This document shows, in pieces, positions 48,900-60,900 of a DNA stretch of 64,000 bases. Both the position numbers and the translations under genes were made by a program. Source of the stretch: Nyssa sinensis (Eukaryota; Streptophyta; Magnoliopsida; Cornales; Nyssaceae); contig CM018035.1 of NCBI GenBank assembly GCA_008638375.1, forward strand, positions 30,289,307 to 30,353,306, in the 5' to 3' direction. A model generated the notes under the pieces. The model did no database searches. It was given only the letters and a program-made list of their open reading frames with translations, and had not been told where the DNA came from. Every line of letters begins with the position of its first letter. The first letter of the stretch is position 1.

Positions 48900-49352
48900 C
48901 TAAGCTTCGAATACATAGGATGATGGGAGAGGCTCAACCTTAAAACCGAATTATGTTACTCAAATATTGAAACTAATTAGGAACTTTTGATATGGAATAA
49001 ACATTAATTGAATGTTTAGGGACGTAGTGTGCACTTAAATTGATTCTTGTTTGTTTGCATGAATCATCTTGTTTCGAATAAGTGTTGACTTGATTTTGTG
49101 AATAATTGAACATGTTTACTTTATGGTTGCTTCACTTATGTGATACATGTTTCATTCATTTAATTTCATTTTTCTTATATTGAAGAAGAAAAAAATGATG
49201 ATTCGGTATTGAGGATAGGATCTTGTGGAAAAATGGAAAACCTTAATATAAGTTTTAGACCTAACTAAAGATTTTTATTTTCTCTTTTCTTTTGATATCT
49301 TTATAGGATGCCGCCCAAAGGAAGAGGTCAAGGGAGAGGCCGAGGAAGAGGT
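48900..49352 (+). pseudogene. Leader and first codons of a chromovirus-like gag, cut by a Copia LTR
   Basis: A 400-bp non-coding leader, then ATG at 49308 with MPPKGRGQGRGRGRG, the basic start common in plant chromovirus gag. At 49353 the Copia LTR begins, ending the reading frame. The rest of the Ty3 element is not in the window. Confidence 0.7.
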
Positions 49353-50622
49353 TGATGGGTTCGTAACCACAGCAGAAGCAATTTCAAAAATCTATTTGGA
49401 TATTTTTCTTTACATGAATCATACAATCTTGAAAAGAGGGTTAAAATTACCTTGTTCTTGATAATCTTGATTGTTGAAGAAGACTTCTTGAAGAGATTGA
49501 TACAATCTTCCTTCTCTTTCTCCTCTAGGTCTTCTTATCTTTTCCCTTAGGCAAACCGTATCGTAGAAGAGTGGGCTACCTCTTATTTTTGTCCAACACA
49601 AAAAACTTATGATAAACGGCTCTCTACATATCATATATATAGGGCTTAATTAGGGCAAGAGAAGGGATCTAGTGGGTCCCACAAAGTTAGCTTCCAATTA
49701 ATCAATTAAATCTTAATTATCTTATAATTAAATTTCATTGACTAATTAATTTCAATTAACTCAACTATATAATTGAAATTGCACTCCAACTTAGTAGAAT
49801 AGAGTAAACTCATATACACTATACTTTTGCAGTTGGCCCCTCTACATGGATACTAATAATCAGAGTTCCATATTATACTGTCAAATTAATTCTCTAATTA
49901 TGTTAAGAACCTAATTCAATAATTATTAATCACTTTCAATTGGTCATCATATCAATAAACAATTTACTGAAAAGACCGGATCCGAATTTTAGTGATTAAC
50001 CCATTGAATTAGCACAAAAGTGATATCCATCTCTCTAATATATAGAGTGTAGATTCCATCTTGAGAATATGTGTTCCTACAATCTAAATAATGACTTCCC
50101 AAGATACTGAGATGTTGATCTAAAAGACCTCACTCATTGGTAACTCAAAATCATCACTATTCAGAATTTGAGTTCACTATCCTTTTAGGATTAAAAGCTT
50201 ACTGCGAATAGTGAATAAGAAACTTATCAAACGTGATAGTTCCAAATAATGCGTTTCTTATAGTAATCCAGTTTAATGTATTCCCAATACACCAATACAA
50301 TAACCTAGAGTCCACTACTCTGATGGTTGAGATAAACTACCTTATCACATAAAGGTTAACTGTATTACAACTTTACAGATAAGATGTCCAGTCTTATCAA
50401 TAGCCACGAACAATTCTAGAATTGTCTATATAAACAGTTCATATCTCCTGTGTATAAATCTCATTTATACACATGAACCACTACTATTGACAATTCAATG
50501 ACTAATCATCTCACAATATAAAGTAACATCCAAACATATGGTAATATGAAACTCAATAATAAATCAAATATATTAAATAATAATAATAAAATGTCTTGGA
50601 TATGAGGGCATACATCCTAACA
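49353..50622 (-). mobile_element. 3' LTR of a Copia element (1,270 bp)
   Basis: Minus reading TGTTAGGATG...AACCCATCA, next to a PPT. AT-rich U3; the splice-like and A-rich end is typical of plant Copia LTRs. The 5' LTR is not present, so age and TSD cannot be read. Confidence 0.8.
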
Positions 50623-50634
50623 AACTCCCACTTG
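50623..50634 (-). other. Copia polypurine tract
   Basis: CAAGTGGGAGTT immediately before TGTTAGGATG on the minus strand. Confidence 0.85.
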
Positions 50635-52457
50635 CACTCACGTCCATTCACCATAACATCTGCAACTGATACATGCGCTCTATGTGCTTCCACCCTTGTG
50701 GTTTCTTGGCTCCTTAGATTGAGCCACAGCTCCACTATTGTCATAATAAAGGACCATAGGCAACTGAGACTGTGGTATCACTCCTAGTTCCGAAAAGAAC
50801 TTCTTGAGCCAAATTGCTTCCTTAGCTGCTTTAGAGGCAGTTACATATTTCGCTTCAGTAGTTAAGTCATCAACACATTGTTGCTTGATACTCCTCCAAC
50901 TGATACTCCACCACCAAAAGTAAACACATATCTTGAGGTTGACTTTCTAGAGTCCTGATCTAGCAAACTGGAACTAGATCACCACCCCCGTATCTCAACA
51001 TATAATCTCTAGTCCTTCTCAAGTACTTGAGTATATGTTTCACGATAGTCCAATGATTTGGTCCTGGATTAGATTGATATTTGTTGACTATGCCCACTGC
51101 AAAACAGATATCTGGTTTAGTGCAAAGCGTAGCATACATAAGGCTCCCTAAAGCTGAAGTATAAGGAACCACCTTCATGCGTTGCTCTTCCTCAAGTATC
51201 TTAGGACACTGATTCTTGGACAGAGGTACTCCATGCCTAAAAGGCAATAAGCCTTTCTTGGACTTATGCATTACAAACTAGAAAATAATTTTGTCTATAT
51301 ATGCAGCTTGAGATAAGCCTAACATCATGTTCTTCCGATCTCGCAAAAGCTTAATCCCGAGGATGTAACTAGCTTCTCCCAAGTCCTTCATAACAAATTG
51401 ATTCACTAGCCAAACCTTTGTCATAGACAACACCCCTACATCATTCCCATTAAGTAGTATATCATTCACATACAGAACTAGGAACACCTCCACGCTTTCT
51501 TCACTCTACTTATACACACAAGGTTCATTCGGGTTTTGATCAAAACCAAATGACTTGATTACCTGATCAAATTGGATGTTTTAACTTCGAGAAGCTTGCT
51601 TAAGTCCATAAATGGACTTATGCAGATTGCATACCATATGCTCTTGGCCCTTAGCTGTGAAACCATCTGGTTGCATCATATAAATGTCTTCCTCAAGATA
51701 GTCATTCAAGAATGCTGTCTTAACATCCATTTGCCAAATCTCATAATCAAAATGAGCTACAATGGATAAAAAAATCTGAATAAACTTGAGCATAGCAATT
51801 AGTGAAAAAGTTTCCTCATAATCGATACCCTCTTTTTAAGTAAACCCTTTCGCTATTAGTCTATTTTTAAAAGTCTCAACTGATCCATCGGGTCCTCTCT
51901 TTTTCTTGTAGATCCATTTACAGCCATTTGGTTTAATATTGGCAGGTGGTTTCACAAGTTCCCAGACCTAATTAGAATACATAGATTCCATCTCAACTTT
52001 CATAGCATTTTGCCAAAGTCCAGAATCTTTATCAGAGATTGCCTCATCGTAGCTACTGGGATCTAAAACATGTTCATCTGAGACAAAATCTCCTAAGAAC
52101 ATGTACCTATCATGTGGCCTGACAGTCCTCCCACTGCGACATGGCTCCGGTGTAATAGAAGATGCTGGAATAAAGACATCTAGTCCATGATTATCTTTTG
52201 CTTGAGGAATAGAAGAAGCATCTGATGTTTTTTCTAAGGTGATCTTATTTTTGGGCTTCTAACCCATAATATAATCATCCTCCAAAAAGATAGCATTCAT
52301 GCTAATGAATACCTTCTGCTCACCGGATTTATAAAAGAGCCAGCCTTTTTTCTCCTTAGATAGCCAATGAAATAGCTCAATACTGATCTTGGTTCCAACT
52401 TGCTAGTCTTTCCTTTCAACACATAGGCTGAACACCCTCAGATTCGGTAGTGGTATA
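50635..52457 (-). pseudogene. Copia pol remnant: end of integrase, RVT_2 reverse transcriptase, RNase H
   Basis: From 52450 down the minus strand reads the post-integrase linker (KVFISMNAIFLEDD, HDRYMFLGDFVSD), then RVT_2: [100 protein letters not shown] and IVKHILKYLRRTRDYML. RNase H (DSRKSTSRYVFTFGGG...) is frame-shifted between 50960 and 50640. The catalytic Y-V-D-D is Y-V-N-D (Asn codon at 51464-51466). Integrase core, protease, gag and 5' LTR are missing, cut at 52457 by LTR E5a. Dead. Confidence 0.88.
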
Positions 52458-55400
52458 TGTCACGACCCGAAACCCACCCTATGCGGATTACCGGATCGCG
52501 ACCGCCGCCCCGAGACCCGAAGGCCTCGAGACAAGGCTCGCATCTGCAGCGGTATCGGATAGATGTGTTTCATGTGGTTGCGGAAGCGTGAAAAACTTTT
52601 TCTTTTCTTTCTTATTTAAATTTTGCACATCCGTCCAATACTGCCGCTCTTCACATTTCGGTATACATGTATTATAATCATACATTCAGAGCATAACTAA
52701 AAACTTAAAAGACTTCATAATTAAAATCTTAATTCAACTGCCCCGTGGGGCTTAATACACGTCCTTAAAATGTCGGCTAATACAAAACATATTAATCAGA
52801 GTTCATGTGATTTTTCCCCATAAGAACTCCTCAAGCAAATCTTCCCAAAAGCTAGGTTCATCCTTATAGTCTTCAAAAATCGATCTGCCCTTAGTCACCT
52901 GAAAGGGGGGCGGATAAAATCCGGGTAAGCTAATCAAAGCTTATGAGTAATTCCTGCATTCGTCATGGGGTTTTCAACTGGTAGTGGTTTTAGCACATGA
53001 GGGTTTTTGAAATACTCACTACCAATTGCTCGTACATTTTAGAACACAGAATATATGCATTCTTAAAGCAATAGCTTTGAACAATTTAAGTATTCAAGCT
53101 AAATACACATTTTCTTCAAATAGAGTATATGCAATTTAAAAGCATATAAACACGTGAAATAGAATAGGGATAATACCTACTTTTATTTTCAAAATCACTT
53201 GTCATCTTTTCTCTTTTATTAGGCGGAATCTGTTTCGAACCAGACTCCCATTTTACTGCCAATACTGTCGATGGAGATATCTCATTTGCCTGGGGGATTA
53301 GATCCTTCTACCGGGCATGTACTGTTGAATCCCGAAGGATTTCAACCATCATATAGGGTGGTACTTAGTACCGTTTATCTTATAAAACATTTGTCACATG
53401 ACTTCTTCAATAGATATTTTTCATGAACATTTAAAGCATGAAATGTATAAATTCTACAATAAAGCTTCGAATACACGTGATAATCAAATTCAGAATATTA
53501 AAGAGGTTTGCAATTGATTTAGACATACTGATGTATTTTCAAGAAAAGAGCTGAATTTAAAACATTTAATAAGCATGCCGTAACAGAATATTTTAAAAGA
53601 ACGAAATCATCTATAGACTGAATTTGATATTCAAAGGCTGCAATGACTTGTGCTTAAAACTTCTTCAAATACATGGAGTTAAATCTCCAGTTCAAATACA
53701 GGGTTACTCACCTCGGTCCTTTAGGGTTAGTGCTACAAATGCGCTTTCCCACTTCCTCCGTAGTTCCTAATAACAATTCATAACAATCTCATCAACTTCA
53801 CATTTACTACAATATCACCTATCGATGCTTCTTAACTTATGCTTCAATCGTATTTTATCCTAACCGATTTACTAACATTCTATAAACTTCGCACGTACTT
53901 AATTCAACTCGTACTTTTAACCTACGGCACAATTTAATGTGTTAGAAACTTAATTTATTTCAACTTATACTCTTCTGGTAGTTCCATTAACTTCAATTTA
54001 AAGTTATTTGCTTCACATGTTAACGCGTCGCGTCTTCTCGTACTTTATTTTTTTCGTATTTGCCTCAGTTTAATACTTCGGCAATGTTTTAATTATAGTC
54101 ATCTGACTGATGCTATTCATCAAATTTTATGTCTTTTTATTTTAGACATTTCTTTTGGTCGAATAGACTCTACCATTGAGTCCGGAGTGTCGAAGAAAGT
54201 CGGTTTAGGCTTTCCAAGAATTTAATTCGGACTGTTATATGAAAAAGGACCAAATGGTCATTTTATCGTTTTACGTGTCATATTTTTCCGTACTTCGTTT
54301 CGAAGTTTGGACTCCATTTTTGAGTCCGGGATGTCAAAGAAAGTCAATTTAGGCCTCCTCCGGTTTCATTTTGGCTTTAGGGTTACCAGGGGTAATTTGG
54401 TCATTTTACCCCTTTGCAGGTCTCCAATTTTTCGGGACCTCATCTCATGTTGTGGGCCTCATCATTGGACTCAGAGGGTCCGAGATAGTAAAAGTACACT
54501 AACAACTTGTTAATTTTGGACAAGGGGTATTTTGGTCATTTACCCCTTCATGCGTCTTCATTTTTCGGGACCCAGTCTCGAAAAATGGACCCTACCATCA
54601 GTCTTAGAATGTTTGAAATAGTAGAAATTCACTATTTATTTATTAAATTTGGACTTCGTTTGACTTGTTTAGGGAGAAGGGCATTTTGGTCATTTTTGAC
54701 ATAATTAAGGGTCTCAAATTTTTCGGGACTCCATCTCATGTCGAGGACCTCACCAATGGACTCAGAAGGTCCGAGATAGTAAGAATATACTAATAACTTG
54801 TTGATTTTTGGTCAAGGGGTATTTTGGTCATTTACCCCTTTATGTGTCTTCATTTTTCGGGTCCCGTCTCGTAAAACGGACCCTACCATTAGTCTCAGAA
54901 TATCCAAAATAGTAAGGATACACTATTCATATGTCTGATTTGGACTTTATTTGCCCTATTAATGACCCAAGGGCATAATAGAAATTTTCTTTTATTTATT
55001 AAATAATTAAATTAATTATTTAATTATTTTTCCAGGGGCTTAATTGCATAATTTTTCCAAAAATTGGGCCATAATGTAAATTCGGAGAATTTCTGGGGTC
55101 AAACCGTAATTAAGGAAAGGTTTGGTTTATTTAATTTTAAATAATTTAGAAAACCAATAGGTTCGGTCCATTTCCAACTGAACCGGTCCGGTTCACTCAC
55201 AAACCAACCGGTTTAACCAGTTTGCCACGTAATGCTGACGTCAGGATGACGTCAGCCCTAATGGTTAAAATTTAAAATTCTTAACCCTCTAAACGTCACC
55301 GTTTAAATAAACCCATAACCGGATTTGACCCGAACCCGTAACCGACCCGTAGACCGACCCGACCCGAACAGTGTCGTCTTCCCCATCGAAGCCGACACTG

Positions 55401-56696
55401 TTCATACGAAACCCTAATTTTTCTGGGTTTCTTTTTCTTTAATTTCGTGGGTTCTGGTTCATCAAATCCCTACTGTTTTTATCTTAAAACGTTCCTAAAC
55501 CATAAACGATCATTTTGGCACCCTTTTTAGGCATCAAACTGGTCCAACGAGCTCGGTTCAAGCTTTGATAATCCGACCTGAAAGTCGGTTGTATACGCTC
55601 ATTTCTGAGCCAAATTCGATGAGACTTGTCCTGTTGTGGTCCCCTCTTCATGGGGCTTCACTTTCCATTCATCAAAGTGGATTTAATCTCATATTTTTGA
55701 ACTTTGTTTCTGGAACCCGAACCTATAATTCGATATTTGGGCTTCGATCCTTTTGAGTTTTGGTCGCGGTCATAGGTCTTTGGCATGTTTGTGGAGTCTA
55801 GTTGAGGTCTTGATGACCAAAACATTATTTGGTTGCCATTGGTTCAGACCTGCTTGGGCAAGGTCCTCCAATGGCTGCTTTACGTGGGTTTCTATTTTCC
55901 TGGGGTTTTTGAGGTCTAATTTCATGCTTGGTTAAGTCTAGACACATCTTAAACATCATATATACATAAATCATGGCTTAAACAGTTTATAAATATGTAA
56001 AACTCTAGAGAGAGAAAATATTAAGATTTTGTGGTTTTTACCTTTCTAAGTTGATTCCTTCTCCCTTCACCACTGGTTTCCTTCCTTCTTCTTCTTCTCA
56101 GACTTCCCTTTTTCTCTCTTTCTTTGCTTGGACGAATGGTGTGTGTGTGATGTATGAAATGTGCATATGTGTATATGTATATTTCTCTCACTAGCCCCAC
56201 TTTCTCTCTCTCTCTCTACCTTTTCTCCACTGTTGGTCTGCCTTATACACTTACACACTCATATTTTCTGACCTTGCCCATACTTCTTTCCCTTTCACCA
56301 TGCTTCCCCTCACCTAATGTTTTATAAAGTATTCATGTATATATATATATATATATATATAACACAACACACACACATGCACGTGACACACACACACACA
56401 CTGTTCATCCCTATATGTATATATATTCATTTATCATTTAATCATAAATATATATATATATACACACATGCATATTTGATCACACATACACATACACATC
56501 TTTCCTCTTCTTTGTTTTTTGTCATTATTATTATTATTATTATTATATTTTATAATTATCCTCATAATTTATATTACATATAACTAATATTCAATTTAAT
56601 AAATTAATTATGTTAAATTAATTTATTTTACACTCATTTTTCATAGCCTCGTAAAACGTGCTTTATTACCCGGCATTTTTGGGTCGGGGTATTACA
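52458..56696 (-). mobile_element. Giant LTR E5a of a young non-autonomous Ty3-type element (4,239 bp)
   Basis: TGTCACGACCCG to GGGTCGGGGTATTACA. Sense minus: TATA-like ACTTTATAAA at 56321-56330, GA-rich leader around 56205-56220, donor AAAG/GTAAAA at 56041, six repeat modules (54960-54130), acceptor TTATTAG at 53767-53768, 55-nt exon, donor GAG/GTGAGT at 53711, hairpin 52926-52943, and acceptor CCCCCTTTCAG at 52899-52900. It is almost identical to E5b: only two substitutions and a 3-bp T-run difference noted. It encodes nothing. Confidence 0.9.
53712..53766 (-). other. Predicted LTR exon 2, E5a copy (55 nt)
   Basis: TTATTAG/GAACTAC before, GACCGAG/GTGAGT after on the minus strand. Confidence 0.6.
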
Positions 56697-56709
56697 TTCT
56701 TCCCTCCTT
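56697..56709 (-). other. Polypurine tract of the E5 element
   Basis: AAGGAGGGAAGAA on the minus strand directly before the LTR start TGTAATACCCC. Confidence 0.85.
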
Positions 56710-57179
56710 AAAAGAGTTTTGTCCCCAAAACTCGAATATTCTTTATTTCGAGAGTTCTAGTCTCCTTATGTCATATCTATCATCTTCGTATATCGTAATA
56801 CACAGATTATCTTCATTTACTTAATGATTCAGGAGATGAACTTTGATTCATCACTTTCAGATATAATATATGTTGACTCGTATCACTACTTGCTTCTAAT
56901 TTACTAACGTACAATTTCTAATTCTTCATGGCATCTATTAGATTCATGTCTTCCAATGGTTTAAGGATTTCTTCGATCAGGTTGGATAAATTGACACTAT
57001 GTGTTTTTCAGCTACCTTAGTTACATGATAAGGCGGCCGTTCCTTACCGGTAACAGAGGTCCTGACAGCACACCAGTGACTATCAAAATCCTCCCTTTCT
57101 CTTCCATCCTTTTCTAATTATTGTTATTCACCTTCTTAGTTTACGTTTTACTTCTATTCTTCAGACTCTATTTTTCTAC

Positions 57180-57820
57180 TTTACTGCGGGTCCCATACCC
57201 CGCCTTCCTATCGCATCACGTATTTCAGAACACTTACTTCATGTTACTACGGGTCCCATACCCCGCCTTTATATTACGTACTTCACACACCTATTTCACA
57301 CACTGCGAGTCCTATACCTCGTCTTCATATCGTGTCACGTACTTCACATATCTACTTCATTCATATACTGCGAGTCCCATACCTCGCCTTCATGTCATGT
57401 CACGTACTTCACATATCTACTTCATATACTGCGAGTCCCATACCTCGCCTTCATATCATGTCACGTACTTCACATATCTACTTCATATACTGCGAGTCCC
57501 ATACCTCGCCTTCATGTCATGTCGCATACTTCACATATCTACTTCATATACTGCGAGTCCCATACCTCGCCTTCATATCATGTCACGTACTTCACATATC
57601 TACTTCATATACTGCGAGTCCCATACCTCGCCTTCGTACTTCACATATCTATTTCATGTACTACGGGTCCCATACCCCGCCTTCATACTACGTATTCCTC
57701 ATATCTACTTCCCACAACGCGAGTCCCATACCTCGCCTTCATATCATGTTGCTTCAGAATACCTACTTCACATTACTGCGGGTCCCATACCCCGCCTTTA
57801 TATCACATCACGTATTTCAC
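57180..57820. repeat. 61-bp minisatellite in the E5 internal region
   Basis: About ten copies of a unit with 'tgcgagtcccatacctcgcc' and 'acgtacttcacatatctac'; well-kept unit starts at 57368, 57429 and 57490. The unit has no stop on the plus strand, so all three plus frames stay open (up to 258 residues), but plus is antisense to the element and the length is not a multiple of three. I do not call these coding. Confidence 0.9.
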
Positions 57821-57907
57821 ATATCTTAGGTAGTATAAAACCCTACCCAACCTACAGTTCTATTCTAACTCATCTAATGTCACTAGGGTTGTTCTAGTAA
57901 ACCTAGT

Positions 57908-57919
57908 GCTCTGATACCA
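57908..57919 (-). other. tRNA-iMet primer-binding site of the E5 element
   Basis: Minus strand TGGTATCAGAGC, exact, three bases from the LTR end GGGTCGTGACA. This fixes the sense strand of the whole giant-LTR family. Confidence 0.92.
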
Positions 57920-57922
57920 CTC

Positions 57923-60900
57923 TGTCACGACCCGAAACCCACCCTATGCGGATTACCGGATCGCGACCGCCGCCCCGAGACCCGAAGGCCTCGAGACAAG
58001 GCTCGCATCTGCAGCGGTATCGGATAGATGTGTTTCATGTGGTTGCGGAAGCGTGAAAAACTTTTTCTTTTCTTTCTTATTTAAATTTTGCACATCCGTC
58101 CAATACTGCCGCTCTTCACATTTCGGTATACATGTATTATAATCATACATTCAGAGCATAACTAAAAACTTAAAAGACTTCATAATTAAAATCTTAATTC
58201 AACTGCCCCGTGGGGCTTAATACACGTCCTTAAAATGTCGGCTAATACAAAACATATTAATCAGAGTTCATGTGATTTTTCCCCATAAGAACTCCTCAAG
58301 CAAATCTTCCCAAAAGCTAGGTTCATCCTTATAGTCTTCAAAAATCGATCTGCCCTTAGTCACCTGAAAGGGGGGCGGATAAAATCCGGGTAAGCTAATC
58401 AAAGCTTATGAGTAATTCCTGCATTCGTCATGGGGTTTTCAACTGGTAGTGGTTTTAGCACATGAGGGTTTTTGAAATACTCACTACCAATTGCTCGTAC
58501 ATTTTAGAACACAGAATATATGCATTCTTAAAGCAATAGCTTTGAACAATTTAAGTATTCAAGCTAAATACACATTTTCTTCAAATAGAGTATATGCAAT
58601 TTAAAAGCATATAAACACGTGAAATAGAATAGGGATAATACCTACTTTTATTTTCAAAATCACTTGTCATCTTTTCTCTTTTATTAGGCGGAATCTGTTT
58701 CGAACCAGACTCCCATTTTACTGCCAATACTGTCGATGGAGATATCTCATTTGCCTGGGGGATTAGATCCTTCTACCGGGCATGTACTGTTGAATCCCGA
58801 AGGATTTCAACCATCATATAGGGTGGTACTTAGTACCGTTTATCTTATAAAACATTTGTCACATGACTTCTTCAATAGATATTTTTCATGAACATTTAAA
58901 GCATGAAATGTATAAATTCTACAATAAAGCTTCGAATACACGTGATAATCAAATTCAGAATATTAAAGAGGTTTGCAATTGATTTAGACATACTAATGTA
59001 TTTTCAAGAAAAGAGCTGAATTTAAAACATTTAATAAGCATGCCGTAACAGAATATTTTAAAAGAACGAAATCATCTATAGACTGAATTTGATATTCAAA
59101 GGCTGCAATGACTTGTGCTTAAAACTTCTTCAAATACATGGAGTTAAATCTCCAGTTCAAATACAGGGTTACTCACCTCGGTCCTTTAGGGTTAGTGCTA
59201 CAAATGCGCTTTCCCACTTCCTCCGTAGTTCCTAATAACAATTCATAACAATCTCATCAACTTCACATTTACTACAATATCACCTATCGATGCTTCTTAA
59301 CTTATGCTTCAATCGTATTTTATCCTAACCGATTTACTAACATTCTATAAACTTCGCACGTACTTAATTCAACTCGTACTTTTAACCTACGGCACAATTT
59401 AATGTGTTAGAAACTTAATTTATTTCAACTTATACTCTTCTGGTAGTTCCATTAACTTCAATTTAAAGTTATTTGCTTCACATGTTAACGCGTCGCGTCT
59501 TCTCGTACTTTATTTTTTTTTTCGTATTTGCCTCAGTTTAATACTTCGGCAATGTTTTAATTATAGTCATCTGACTGATGCTATTCATCAAATTTTATGT
59601 CTTTTTATTTTAGACATTTCTTTTGGTCGAATAGACTCTACCATTGAGTCCGGAGTGTCGAAGAAAGTCGGTTTAGGCTTTCCAAGAATTTAATTCGGAC
59701 TGTTATATGAAAAAGGACCAAATGGTCATTTTATCGTTTTACGTGTCATATTTTTCCGTACTTCGTTTCGAAGTTTGGACTCCATTTTTGAGTCCGAGAT
59801 GTCAAAGAAAGTCAATTTAGGCCTCCTCCGGTTTCATTTTGGCTTTAGGGTTACCAGGGGTAATTTGGTCATTTTACCCCTTTGCAGGTCTCCAATTTTT
59901 CGGGACCTCATCTCATGTTGTGGGCCTCATCATTGGACTCAGAGGGTCCGAGATAGTAAAAGTACACTAACAACTTGTTAATTTTGGACAAGGGGTATTT
60001 TGGTCATTTACCCCTTCATGCGTCTTCATTTTTCGGGACCCAGTCTCGAAAAATGGACCCTACCATCAGTCTTAGAATGTTTGAAATAGTAGAAATTCAC
60101 TATTTATTTATTAAATTTGGACTTCGTTTGACTTGTTTAGGGAGAAGGGCATTTTGGTCATTTTTGACATAATTAAGGGTCTCAAATTTTTCGGGACTCC
60201 ATCTCATGTCGAGGACCTCACCAATGGACTCAGAAGGTCCGAGATAGTAAGAATATACTAATAACTTGTTGATTTTTGGTCAAGGGGTATTTTGGTCATT
60301 TACCCCTTTATGTGTCTTCATTTTTCGGGTCCCGTCTCGTAAAACGGACCCTACCATTAGTCTCAGAATATCCAAAATAGTAAGGATACACTATTCATAT
60401 GTCTGATTTGGACTTTATTTGCCCTATTAATGACCCAAGGGCATAATAGAAATTTTCTTTTATTTATTAAATAATTAAATTAATTATTTAATTATTTTTC
60501 CAGGGGCTTAATTGCATAATTTTTCCAAAAATTGGGCCATAATGTAAATTCGGAGAATTTCTGGGGTCAAACCGTAATTAAGGAAAGGTTTGGTTTATTT
60601 AATTTTAAATAATTTAGAAAACCAATAGGTTCGGTCCATTTCCAACTGAACCGGTCCGGTTCACTCACAAACCAACCGGTTTAACCAGTTTGCCACGTAA
60701 TGCTGACGTCAGGATGACGTCAGCCCTAATGGTTAAAATTTAAAATTCTTAACCCTCTAAACGTCACCGTTTAAATAAACCCATAACCGGATTTGACCCG
60801 AACCCGTAACCGACCCGTAGACCGACCCGACCCGAACAGTGTCGTCTTCCCCATCGAAGCCGACACTGTTCATACGAAACCCTAATTTTTCTGGGTTTCT

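Larger units (their letters stand above)
56697..57922 (-). mobile_element. Internal region of the E5 element, 1,226 bp, non-coding
   Basis: It runs from PPT to PBS with no gag or pol. Half of it is a 61-bp tandem repeat. With 4.2-kb LTRs and a 1.2-kb internal region it is a LARD-like non-autonomous element. PBS and PPT are both good, so it could be copied in trans. Confidence 0.88.

Noticed and set aside
57180..57820. CRISPR-like regular repeats
   Set aside because: Plant DNA, units are contiguous without unique spacers; a minisatellite.
57121..57897. A 258-residue plus-strand open frame (and the overlapping 165- and 104-residue frames), repeated at 62589-63365
   Set aside because: All three frames are open because a 61-bp stop-free unit is tandemly repeated; the strand is antisense to the element and no domain is recognisable.
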